From contig JAJPEU010000009.1 in assembly GCA_021166685.1 (NCBI GenBank), positions 1-64,000 of the forward strand: a stretch of 64,000 nt of DNA, read 5' to 3'. The DNA is from Sulfurovum sp. Lineage in GTDB: Bacteria; Campylobacterota; Campylobacteria; Campylobacterales; Sulfurovaceae. The notes beneath the pieces were generated by a model, which ran no database searches, was not told where the DNA came from, and saw only the letters and a program-made list of their open reading frames with translations. Every line of letters starts with the position of its first letter. The stretch's first letter is position 1. Below, piece by piece: positions 54,836 to 63,275 of the stretch. A program made the translations under genes and the position numbers.

Positions 54836-57800
54836 TTAAAATTTATACGATGCGCTGATACTGAAATTTCTTCCTTCTTTGAACTTTTTGATCGCATGGT
54901 CTTCATCTTGTTGGAACCATACTGTTTCACCGTCAAGTATATTTCCAAATTTTATTTTTAAACTTAAATCATTTTTGAACTGTTCTATCCAAACCAGATC
55001 AAGAATTGCCGCCGGGTCCTCCATATAATCAGGATATACGACCAATCCTCCATCATCTTTCATTCCGAGTTTCCTGATTCTCTCTCCCATTTTATTGTAG
55101 GCTAACGTCACGCTCCTGTCGTCCTGCTCATACGATAATGCAACATTCACTACAATCTGCGACAATCCCTGCAGCTGCCTATGATTTGTGCTCAATATTT
55201 TTTCCTGTTCTTCGCCTAGAGTTACCTCAGAATCTGCATAGGTAAAATTTCCGGAGAGATAAAAATCTTTTAGCTCTTTATGTAAAAAGCCCAATCCTTT
55301 TCTCCCATCCAATTCTATACCGTATATTTCTGCACTTTCTGAATTTTGAAACGAATAGATCGGCAATGAAGATGACGGCAACTGCGTATCTTCGATCGGC
55401 TGATCGAGGATTTTATAAAACAACCCTGCTTTAACACTTTCTGTGGAAGAAAAATAATGACTATATTTAATATCATAACTGTCAATAATCGTATGGTTGA
55501 GATCAGGGTTTCCTCTAATATCCGCTATCTCATACGGATGCGTATAGACGCCGCCTGATGCTTCTCTAAGATCCGGCAAAATGTATGTTTTTGAATAGGC
55601 GATATCCAGGGCATTATCCTCATCAAACCTATATTTAAATGATGCGCTCGGGAAAAGTTCATTTTCCAGCTCAAGTACGCGATCATATTTCTGATAGGTA
55701 TTGTTTTTGGCAGGATCATACTCTTCTGCGGGATGCTCCCTGCGTGTATACAGATAATACAAAGTAGTTGTCTGTTCGACATTCACTGCTCTGGTGCCAA
55801 GCAAAATGTCAAGCTTTTCTGTTGGCTTCAAATATAGATTTACATACAAATTGGGTTCATCCACATTGGCATCAAAGTAATTTTTTGCCTGCGTATAATT
55901 TTCAAGCGTTAACCGCCTATCGTCAAACCAGATGTCCGGACGGACAAACTGATCATAAATCGTATCGATATCGTCGGTAAATTCGGTTTCATCTCCGTTG
56001 ATCTTGATACCAAAAGAGTTAATTTTTGATCTTCTCTCTTTATGACTGTCTGAGAAACCGACATCAACATAGTCTTCTTCGCTAAAAAGATCAATATAAA
56101 GTTTATTTCTCAGATAGAAAGCATCTACAGTATCATCTGAAACCAATCTTTTTGCAAACTGGTTTGATGTTTTTTGAAGATAAGGAAGCTCGCCGGTATC
56201 AATACCGTCATCATCTACATAAATATATCGGAAATTGTTTGGCTGGTTCAGTTCTGCGGAGGCTTTCTCGTATCCAAAGGCAAACGTACTCTTTTTGTCA
56301 AAAATTTCATAGTCCAAATCGCCATTAACCTGATCGGCTTGCAAGGTTCGCTCTTCCCATTCCAAATCATAATAGAAAAAAATTTCATTCTGGTTTGAAC
56401 CAAACTCTCCTACACTCAGCTTAGTGCCTTTCATACCGTTGTGCGTATAGAGTTTTGTGTACTTAAGATCGAAAACATCTGCAAAATTATATCCAACATT
56501 AAAGATCCCGGAATGAGAGTAATCCGACTGAGACCTGTACACCATGCCAGTATTGCTGGGTGTATCATACAGCGCACCCGATACTTGATTGTATTCGTAC
56601 TTTGCTATTTCTTCTTCAACATACTGATGATCCTGCGAATATCCGTAGTTTCCAAATACCGTAATTTTGTTTTCATCATCAATGTCATAATGTCTGGCTG
56701 CTTCCAATTCAACGCTTCCCTCCAAGGGTAATGAATTTTCGGCAAGATTATACTCTCTCTTTCCCACATAGTTTTGTATAAATCTGGAAAGGTCTTCTTT
56801 GAGATAGTACCTGGTAGTAAACGAGGTAGGACTTTCTCCAACGATAACTTCCGTCTCATCCAATATCTCCTGGCCAAGATCCCGATATCCGTCGTCAAAA
56901 CCCGTCCAGTCACTATCGCTTCCCTGATAGTCAATCACTTTTTTTCCGGTATTGCTATTGCCTTTTGCTCCCAAAGTGACTTTGACATAATTGTCATCGG
57001 TGCTCTCTTTGGTTCTAATATCGACATATCCCCCTCCAAAACTTGCCGGTATATCGGCGGTGCCGCTTTTTTGCACTTTCATAGAGCCGATAACGCCTGA
57101 AGGAAAGATATCCAACGGCACAACCCTCTTGGTAGGATCCGGAGAAGGAAGCGGCATAGAGTTCATCTCAATATTGCTGTACCTGTCGCCTAAACCGCGC
57201 ACATAGATACTCTTTCCGCCAATCAGCGTTACCCCCGTAACCCTTTTAAGCGCGCCGGCCGCATCGCTGTCACCTTTTTTAGACATCTCTTCGGAGCCCA
57301 AAATATTGGTTACGGCGCTGCTTTTTTTCTCCTCTTGCATTACATTGGCAATGCTTCCTTCTATCCTGGGAGCAAGAACCACAAACTCTTCAAGCTCCAT
57401 GCTTGCGGGCGTCAATTTAACCGTACGCGTAGCCGCTCCGTTCTTTTGCACAAGGATACCGCTAACTGTTTGTGCGCTGTATGCAGAGTGCACAACTGAA
57501 AGACTAAGGGCCTTGCCCGAGGGTACCATGGCGCTAAAACGTCCGCTCTCATCAGTCCTTATGTCTACGGCCGCACCTCTTACAAAAACTCTTGCTCCGG
57601 CAATAGGGGTATTGCCATCCGAGGAAAGAACCGTCCCTCTCAAGGTTCCCGTGCCTTCAGAAACTTCTTCATTTTTATCTTTTATCTGCGTAACCTCTAC
57701 AGGAGTATCGACGTCAATACTGTCGGACCCCTGTCTGGAAAGTGTAGCGATTACTTCGGTATTTCTGTTTTCCTTTATAGTGATCTGCTTTTTAAAGTAC

Positions 57801-58051
57801 CCCAGGTTTTGGCCTTTGGCATCTTTGCCAAAAATTTCTATTTGATGTTTTCCGCTTAAAAGCTCTGTACGCAAAGCACCATCTTTATCTGTTTGATAGC
57901 TTTTTGTTCCGTCAAACTTGACTTCATTATTGATTAACGGCTTGCCGTTGCTAAAAAGCAGAACCGATACACTTCCGCTGCTTTGAGGCTGTGCAAAAAT
58001 TAAAGACGAGCATATGAGCACCCATACGGCCCATTTCAATAATGGTTTCAT
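54836..58051 (-). CDS. Large TonB-dependent receptor with N-terminal regulatory-like repeats
   Basis: A 1071-residue outer-membrane receptor. After the signal peptide come two carboxypeptidase-regulatory-like beta domains (about residues 27-110 and 135-215: GTLRGTVLSSDGNTPIAGARVFVRG), then the plug (SSAVTNILGSEEMSKKGDSDAAGALKRVTGVTL, IYVRGLGDRYSNIEMNSMPLP, PASFGGGYVDIRTKE) and a long barrel ending FSISASYKF. It is the final gene of the TonB operon, one base after the TPR gene. Since the operon has a Pho-box-like promoter, cargo may be phosphorus-containing organic matter; this is not shown by sequence. Confidence 0.9.
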   Translation of the reverse strand: MKPLLKWAVWVLICSSLIFAQPQSSGSVSVLLFSNGKPLINNEVKFDGTKSYQTDKDGALRTELLSGKHQIEIFGKDAKGQNLGYFKKQITIKENRNTEVIATLSRQGSDSIDVDTPVEVTQIKDKNEEVSEGTGTLRGTVLSSDGNTPIAGARVFVRGAAVDIRTDESGRFSAMVPSGKALSLSVVHSAYSAQTVSGILVQKNGAATRTVKLTPASMELEEFVVLAPRIEGSIANVMQEEKKSSAVTNILGSEEMSKKGDSDAAGALKRVTGVTLIGGKSIYVRGLGDRYSNIEMNSMPLPSPDPTKRVVPLDIFPSGVIGSMKVQKSGTADIPASFGGGYVDIRTKESTDDNYVKVTLGAKGNSNTGKKVIDYQGSDSDWTGFDDGYRDLGQEILDETEVIVGESPTSFTTRYYLKEDLSRFIQNYVGKREYNLAENSLPLEGSVELEAARHYDIDDENKITVFGNYGYSQDHQYVEEEIAKYEYNQVSGALYDTPSNTGMVYRSQSDYSHSGIFNVGYNFADVFDLKYTKLYTHNGMKGTKLSVGEFGSNQNEIFFYYDLEWEERTLQADQVNGDLDYEIFDKKSTFAFGYEKASAELNQPNNFRYIYVDDDGIDTGELPYLQKTSNQFAKRLVSDDTVDAFYLRNKLYIDLFSEEDYVDVGFSDSHKERRSKINSFGIKINGDETEFTDDIDTIYDQFVRPDIWFDDRRLTLENYTQAKNYFDANVDEPNLYVNLYLKPTEKLDILLGTRAVNVEQTTTLYYLYTRREHPAEEYDPAKNNTYQKYDRVLELENELFPSASFKYRFDEDNALDIAYSKTYILPDLREASGGVYTHPYEIADIRGNPDLNHTIIDSYDIKYSHYFSSTESVKAGLFYKILDQPIEDTQLPSSSLPIYSFQNSESAEIYGIELDGRKGLGFLHKELKDFYLSGNFTYADSEVTLGEEQEKILSTNHRQLQGLSQIVVNVALSYEQDDRSVTLAYNKMGERIRKLGMKDDGGLVVYPDYMEDPAAILDLVWIEQFKNDLSLKIKFGNILDGETVWFQQDEDHAIKKFKEGRNFSISASYKF

Positions 58052-58052
58052 T

Positions 58053-59336
58053 TTATAGACACTCCATCGGATTATTTTTACATTTTTCTATATTTTTTCT
58101 AATTATGGTAGCTTTGGAAAAAAGCTCGTCATCTTGAATTTTCTTCAAATGCGTTTCAGCAGACCCATAATCCCTGGATACATAATAGGCATAAGCCAGG
58201 GCATACCGCATAGCATCATCATTTAAAAGCCCGTATCTATCCAGTGCGTCTTTTAAAGCAATAATCTTTTCAAATTCCTCTCTGCCCACATAGATGGCAA
58301 CTTGCTGTTTTGTCTTTTCGGCTTTATCCGTCATTTTTGAATTCAGATAGAGTGCATGAGTAAGATCTCCCAATCTTCTATACATCTCTGCAGCCTCCTT
58401 AAGATACCTGCGATCATAGCATGCACCCTTTTCAAAGAGATTTGCCGTAACAAAAGTCATCTTTTTTTGATTATAGTAATGCCCCAATAGCATATGCAAT
58501 TTTGCAGAAGCAGGAAACTTCAATTTTGCTTCTTCAAGAACCTTGACGGCTTCATTGGGCTCGCCGCCGCCCATAAGCATCTGTGCCAAAGCGATAAACT
58601 CCTGCTCGCTTGCAGGGATTCTGTTCATATAGGCTTTTGCCGCCTCTATGGCCGCCTGAAAAAGCTTCAATTCCGCAAAATAGTAGAACTTCTGTTTAAG
58701 CAAAGTCGTATCCTGGGGAAAAAGAGAATTGCCTTGGCTCAACGCATCGATAGCTAAACCTTTTTTTCCGGCTTTCCAGTAGCAATCGGCCTTCATCGTA
58801 AACATGGAGGCATTTTCTCTTCCCTTATCCCCTGCAGCATCAAGGGCATTTGCGGCATCCCGATAACGTTCGGCCTTATAATACGCCTGAGATAGATAGA
58901 TATAAAGTTCCTCGATTTCATTTTTCCTCAATTTTTCCGGATCAAAAAGAGGCTTTTTTTCTTTAAGGTCTTGTGCTTTTTTTTCTTCTGAAAAAAGCGA
59001 AAAAAGATATTCTTTTTTCGGTTTCTCCTCTGCGGGCGATTCATACTTTTTTACTTTTACGGCTTCGATCGCTTCTTTGAACGAAACAATCGCCTCAGTA
59101 TATCTCTCTTTCTTTAGGGCGATCATACCTCTAATCGAATGATATTTGTCCCACTCAATCTGCATATGTGAATCTTTGGCTTTTTGCAACTCTTCTAATG
59201 CCTTGTCGTACTTTCCGTCATAAAACATGACGGTTGCAATCTCAACATGATTGATGGTCAGCTCTTTTTCTTCCGCATAAAGAACGGTATGCATTATGAA
59301 AAGAGTCAACAGGAATAATAAAAAATTTTTTAGCAT
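58053..59336 (-). CDS. Exported TPR protein of the TonB operon
   Basis: A 427-residue protein with signal peptide (FLLFLLTLFIMHTVLYAEE) and many tetratricopeptide repeats across the body (FYDGKYDKALEELQKA, KAERYRDAANALDAAG, GGEPNEAVKVLEEAKLKFP, SRDYGSAETHLKKI). It should be a periplasmic scaffold. TPR proteins occur in related TonB2-type operons, where they are needed for outer-membrane transport; the exact role here is unknown. Confidence 0.82.
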   Translation of the reverse strand: MLKNFLLFLLTLFIMHTVLYAEEKELTINHVEIATVMFYDGKYDKALEELQKAKDSHMQIEWDKYHSIRGMIALKKERYTEAIVSFKEAIEAVKVKKYESPAEEKPKKEYLFSLFSEEKKAQDLKEKKPLFDPEKLRKNEIEELYIYLSQAYYKAERYRDAANALDAAGDKGRENASMFTMKADCYWKAGKKGLAIDALSQGNSLFPQDTTLLKQKFYYFAELKLFQAAIEAAKAYMNRIPASEQEFIALAQMLMGGGEPNEAVKVLEEAKLKFPASAKLHMLLGHYYNQKKMTFVTANLFEKGACYDRRYLKEAAEMYRRLGDLTHALYLNSKMTDKAEKTKQQVAIYVGREEFEKIIALKDALDRYGLLNDDAMRYALAYAYYVSRDYGSAETHLKKIQDDELFSKATIIRKNIEKCKNNPMECL

Positions 59337-59345
59337 CTTTTCGCC

Positions 59346-59984
59346 TTAGTTGAAATCAAATCTGACTTTTTGTTTTGCCCATACTTTAACGGGATTATTT
59401 TTATATTTTGCGGGCTCAAAACGCCAACTTTGCACGCCTCTTAATGCAGCTTGGTCGAATATGCCTGCAGGCGAGGAGGCAATTACTTTTGCCACCTCAA
59501 CGCTTCCGTCTTTTGCAATAAGCAAATTTAAGATCACATATCCCTTGATACGTTTTTTAGCCGCATCGCCCGGATATTCCAACGGTCCTCTTGAAAGTAC
59601 TCTCGGTTTTGAATCAACCGTACCTTCGCTCATTGCTGTATCGGCAGCGACATCACCCAAGATATTTTTGCCGTCCCCTGCGATATCCGGAGAAACAAAC
59701 TCGGGGATATTCATCGCCAAACCGCTCAACATCGCACCGAGATCAGGCAGAGGCGCCTTGGGCTGAGCTTTTGGCTTTGGTTTAGGTTTTGGTTTAGGTT
59801 TTTCTACTTTTGGCGGCTGTTTTGCCATCTTAATAATACGGATAGGATCTCCAACTTGTTTTTCTTTCTTTGAGACCTTAGCATTAAATGAAACAACAAG
59901 GACTATCATAAGCGCCAAACCAACTATCATCGATCCTATCGCATAACGTTTGGCTTTCTTAATATCGAACGATTCTCTTGTCAT
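59346..59984 (-). CDS. TonB-family energy transducer
   Basis: A 212-residue protein with one N-terminal membrane helix (GSMIVGLALMIVLVVSF), a proline-lysine spacer (KPKPKPKPKPKAQPKAP), and a C-terminal TonB domain (about 125-212: IKGYVILNLLIAKDGSVEVAKVIASSPAGIFDQAALRGVQSWRFEPAK). It should link the ExbB/ExbD motor to the receptor. It is shorter than E. coli TonB and seems dedicated to this operon. Confidence 0.92.
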   Translation of the reverse strand: MTRESFDIKKAKRYAIGSMIVGLALMIVLVVSFNAKVSKKEKQVGDPIRIIKMAKQPPKVEKPKPKPKPKPKAQPKAPLPDLGAMLSGLAMNIPEFVSPDIAGDGKNILGDVAADTAMSEGTVDSKPRVLSRGPLEYPGDAAKKRIKGYVILNLLIAKDGSVEVAKVIASSPAGIFDQAALRGVQSWRFEPAKYKNNPVKVWAKQKVRFDFN

Positions 59985-59990
59985 CGCAAA

Positions 59991-60395
59991 TCATCCCATC
60001 TCTTTGGAGGTAGAAACCGCAACATCTTTTGCACCGGACATTCGACACTCGTCAACTACATCTATGAGGGTTTCTACAGGGATGGTGTCATCGGATATTA
60101 CAAGTACAGACTTTTCCACGGAAGTACGCATCAAGTCCCTTAGCTTACTCTGAACCGCCCAAAGCTGAACAGGTTGGTTGTCAATATAGACTTGGGCTGT
60201 ATTGTCAATATAGACTCGAATAACTTTAGAATCCGCTTTACTTGCGCTTGCAGCAGAAGGACGGTTAATGTCCAGTTTCATGTCTTTGACAAAGGTTGTT
60301 GTTACCATAAAAAAAATTAACAAGATGAAAACCATGTCAATTAGTGGCGATACATCTACATTATCTACTTCTTGTTTTTTTGGCCTAAACTTCAT
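59991..60395 (-). CDS. ExbD-family motor protein
   Basis: A 134-residue protein with a single N-terminal span whose conserved Asp is in VDVSPLIDMVFILLIFFMVTTTF, the proton-carrying residue of ExbD/TolR. The periplasmic domain follows. It overlaps the second ExbB gene by 4 bases and is followed by tonB. Confidence 0.93.
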   Translation of the reverse strand: MKFRPKKQEVDNVDVSPLIDMVFILLIFFMVTTTFVKDMKLDINRPSAASASKADSKVIRVYIDNTAQVYIDNQPVQLWAVQSKLRDLMRTSVEKSVLVISDDTIPVETLIDVVDECRMSGAKDVAVSTSKEMG

Positions 60396-61006
60396 CTTAC
60401 ATCCTTTGTTGCAATAATGTCCGCAATCTGTTCAAATTCCAGTTCAAAACGTTCTGCCTTGCGGTCCAACATACGTCCGATGACCAATCCGGGCACAGCC
60501 ACTACAAGTCCAAGCTCTGTAGTAAAAAGTGCCTTGGAAATTCCGCTGGAGATACTTGCCCCCTGAGAAAACATGGAGCTATTTTGAAGTGCATCAAACG
60601 TCTCTATCATTCCTACAACTGTCCCCAAAAGCCCTATAAGGGGTGCTAGGACCACAATAGTCTTGACTACGATTCTGTAAGAATTGACTTTTGAATAGTA
60701 AGGAAGAAGAACGCCCTCCATATGTTTTCTTGTATTGGCACCGATGGCACGAGCTTCTTTGGCTGCCTGCAGCGCATCGTTAACAGCATAGTCCAAAAGA
60801 CTGCGCATTGCTTTTATTTCTCTTTTTTCTTCATGTTTGCCAATGAGTCGGCGCACATTCCCTTTTGTTCCCCTCTGAAGAATAAAATAGCGATACCCTA
60901 TTGCGTACCAAAGCAGAAAATTAAGTACAAAAAGTACCCACATGACGGCTCCTCCGTCATTCATAAGTTCGACGAATCTAGCAATAAACTCAACCGATGA
61001 AAGCAT
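60392..61006 (-). CDS. ExbB/TolQ/MotA-family motor protein 2
   Basis: A 204-residue three-span proton-channel protein of standard ExbB size. Conserved parts are VVLAPLIGLLGTVVGMIETF and GISKALFTTELGLVVAVPGLVIGRML. It probably pairs with ExbD as the force-generating unit. Having both a long and a short ExbB is typical of TonB2-type systems. Confidence 0.92.
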   Translation of the reverse strand: MLSSVEFIARFVELMNDGGAVMWVLFVLNFLLWYAIGYRYFILQRGTKGNVRRLIGKHEEKREIKAMRSLLDYAVNDALQAAKEARAIGANTRKHMEGVLLPYYSKVNSYRIVVKTIVVLAPLIGLLGTVVGMIETFDALQNSSMFSQGASISSGISKALFTTELGLVVAVPGLVIGRMLDRKAERFELEFEQIADIIATKDVR

Positions 61007-61007
61007 C

Positions 61008-62330
61008 TTATCCCCTATGTTTCTCGTACAAGTTTACGATATACAGTGCATTTTGCTCCATTGAATCCTTAATATTTTGCGCCCATCCTGAAAGCAAATT
61101 ACCAAGCAAAAGAAGCGGAATTGCTACTATAAGCCCCTGCATAGTTGTTACAAGCGCGGCCGATATACCGCCAGAGAGAAGTTTGGGATCGCCGGTCCCA
61201 AACTCGGTAATAACATCAAATGTTTCAATCATACCAGTAACCGTGCCAAGCAATCCCATCAATGGCGAAACAGCAGCTATCACCAGAACGAAACTGCCGA
61301 ATCTGTCGATTTGAGTGCTCTCGTTGAGAATATTTTCCATAATCACATCTTCTATATGGTCTCTTTCCCTATCGATATTTCTCAATAAGGACTTGATAAC
61401 CCGCGCGGTTGAGCCATTATAGTTCTTAATCGCCTCTAATGCCTCATGCTTTTCCCCGCTTTTAACTTTATCAACCACAATTTCTGTAATCTTATTTACA
61501 TTGGAACTTGCCTTGAGCAGATTGAGCACCCTTAAGGTGATCAGTATGAACCCCAAAAAGCCCAAAATAAAGATAATATATCCTATAATTCCGCCGTCTT
61601 CCAATGTGTCCGAAATGCTCTTCTCTTTGACATAATCAACCTCCTTATCCATATTTTCATAGACAAAAATATCAATCGTATCGGTCATCTCTTTTGCAAA
61701 AAGCGCTTTGGCATCATCTGACGAACCCGTTGCATTCCAAAGCTTGTAGGCCTCCGATCCGGCGGGAGCTAATGCGCCTGCAGCTTCCTTGGATATGCCA
61801 TAGGCTGCGATATTTCCCACTTTAACGATATCTCCTTCAACTTTTTTCCCATCCGGCAGATAAAAATCGCCTTTGGCTACAGAAAGCGTCGAAAGATCTC
61901 CGTAAAGCTTGGCTGCAACATTAAAAGCCTGTTTTATCTTCTCAAGGTTATTCGTTTGATTGTTGTCAGAGATCTTTATGCCATAAGAATGAAGCGTCAA
62001 ACGCATCTGATCCGTCACATTCCCTGTCAAATCGCCGTTTTCCTCTTTTTCGGAGAGTATTTTGGTTACTTTTTCAAGCTTTTCAGTGCTTACTTTTATT
62101 TTCTCTGAGAGATCAAGAAGGTTTTCCTGAAGTGAATCAACTTTTGTCTTTGCCGATTCAAGCTCACTCGACTGCATTGCCTTATCGGTCTGAAGTCTTC
62201 TTTCAAGTTCTGTTTTTTGCGCTTTTAGAAAAGCGTATTCTTTTTGATAGGCTCTTTCCAATTCACCGGCATGCAAACAAAAAAACAAAAAGAACAGCGT
62301 TGCTAATACTCTAAATATTGTTTTCATCAA
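61008..62330 (-). CDS. Long ExbB-family protein with coiled-coil head (TtpC-like)
   Basis: A 440-residue protein. A signal-like first helix precedes a periplasmic coiled coil (about 20-95: ERAYQKEYAFLKAQKTELERRLQ), a globular part (to about 235), and a C-terminal three-span ExbB domain with VIAAVSPLMGLLGTVTGMIETFDVI and SGGISAALVTTMQGLIVAIPLLLLGN. This architecture is that of TtpC, an added ExbB-like component in Vibrio TonB2 systems, needed for energised uptake. Overlap with the preceding gene is 4 bases. Confidence 0.88.
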   Translation of the reverse strand: MMKTIFRVLATLFFLFFCLHAGELERAYQKEYAFLKAQKTELERRLQTDKAMQSSELESAKTKVDSLQENLLDLSEKIKVSTEKLEKVTKILSEKEENGDLTGNVTDQMRLTLHSYGIKISDNNQTNNLEKIKQAFNVAAKLYGDLSTLSVAKGDFYLPDGKKVEGDIVKVGNIAAYGISKEAAGALAPAGSEAYKLWNATGSSDDAKALFAKEMTDTIDIFVYENMDKEVDYVKEKSISDTLEDGGIIGYIIFILGFLGFILITLRVLNLLKASSNVNKITEIVVDKVKSGEKHEALEAIKNYNGSTARVIKSLLRNIDRERDHIEDVIMENILNESTQIDRFGSFVLVIAAVSPLMGLLGTVTGMIETFDVITEFGTGDPKLLSGGISAALVTTMQGLIVAIPLLLLGNLLSGWAQNIKDSMEQNALYIVNLYEKHRG

Positions 62331-63094
62331 TTAACCTCTCTTAATAATAATGCATTGGGCAAGGTAAAATATCCGGTACGGATCTGTTTTTGCAATGCGT
62401 CAAAAAGATTGACGATTTGTTCGCGTGCATCAGTTTCTGTGACAGTCACATATGCGTACCCGTGATTCTCTTTTTTTACATAGCCGACTTTCTCATCCGG
62501 CGTAGCAAAGAACATCATAACTGAGCCTATCTTTGCGATTTTTGCGATCGTCGGTCTCCCCTCTACGGTAATCTCTTGTTTGAATTGTCCTATTTCTTTG
62601 GTCGAACGCAATACATCATCGTAGCTTGCCCAAGTAAGAGCCAAGGCCTTTTCCTGTGTTACACTGCCATCTTTTAAGTCTTTTTTTATTTGCGAAAGTG
62701 CTGCTATTCTTTCTTCTGTCTTAAAAGGTATACCAGTTTTGATCTCTTTGATCAATAAATCTATGGCATCATTGATCATTGGCTTGATATCTACAGAAGA
62801 GCTGTCCAGGGCTGCCAATTTTTTCTCTGTTTTTTCTATAGTTTGGTTGGTAAGCTTTAACGAAGTCTCTTGTCTGTTAATCTGTGCTTCACTGTCGGAG
62901 ACTTGAAGCGTATAGGATTTCATTTGCGATTTATATGCCTCCTTGTTGTCATCAATCTGATTATAAAGCGTTTCTACTTCTCCGCGCAGCTTCATGATTG
63001 ATGTCACCATGTCGTCTTCAGCCGCAAAGACATAAGAAGCAAAAATACTTAAGGCTGCCATGGAAACTAGCAGTTTTTTAGAGAGCATAAGCAT
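62327..63094 (-). CDS. DUF3450-family periplasmic protein
   Basis: A 255-residue protein with signal peptide ending YVFAAED from the ATG at 63094, which has TTGGAGA before it; a longer frame at 63133 would start upstream of the likely transcription start. The body is a coiled coil (about 25-95: LRGEVETLYNQIDDNKEAYKSQM) then a mixed domain (ALLLREVN at the end). DUF3450 genes regularly sit before TtpC/ExbB2/ExbD/TonB genes in proteobacteria; its molecular role is unknown. First gene of the Pho-controlled operon. Confidence 0.85.
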   Translation of the reverse strand: MLMLSKKLLVSMAALSIFASYVFAAEDDMVTSIMKLRGEVETLYNQIDDNKEAYKSQMKSYTLQVSDSEAQINRQETSLKLTNQTIEKTEKKLAALDSSSVDIKPMINDAIDLLIKEIKTGIPFKTEERIAALSQIKKDLKDGSVTQEKALALTWASYDDVLRSTKEIGQFKQEITVEGRPTIAKIAKIGSVMMFFATPDEKVGYVKKENHGYAYVTVTETDAREQIVNLFDALQKQIRTGYFTLPNALLLREVN

Positions 63095-63139
63095 GTGGTT
63101 TCTCCAAGGGTATATTTTTGCGAAAATATACAATAGGGA

Positions 63140-63157
63140 GATAACAAAGTGATAACA
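63140..63157 (-). promoter_or_regulatory. Pho-box-like promoter of the TonB operon
   Basis: Minus strand: TGTTATC, ACTT, TGTTATC, nine bases, then TATATT at 63130-63125. The two half-sites are identical, the best direct repeat in the set. Confidence 0.85.
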
Positions 63158-63275
63158 TAAAGTTTGGCATATTTTTAGAATTGTCGAAGTTTAGTGTAGT
63201 CAACAAGCAGTATTGCAGGCGATTATACAGTTAGCAGACCATGCTGCCAACTTGTATCCAATCATATAAAGTATT

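Noticed and set aside
57306..57845. 179-codon plus-strand ORF
   Set aside because: It lies fully antisense to the large TonB receptor, has no ribosome site and no recognisable motif; a shadow frame.
59770..59820. Short tandem DNA repeat
   Set aside because: It encodes the Lys-Pro spacer of TonB, a normal feature of the family.
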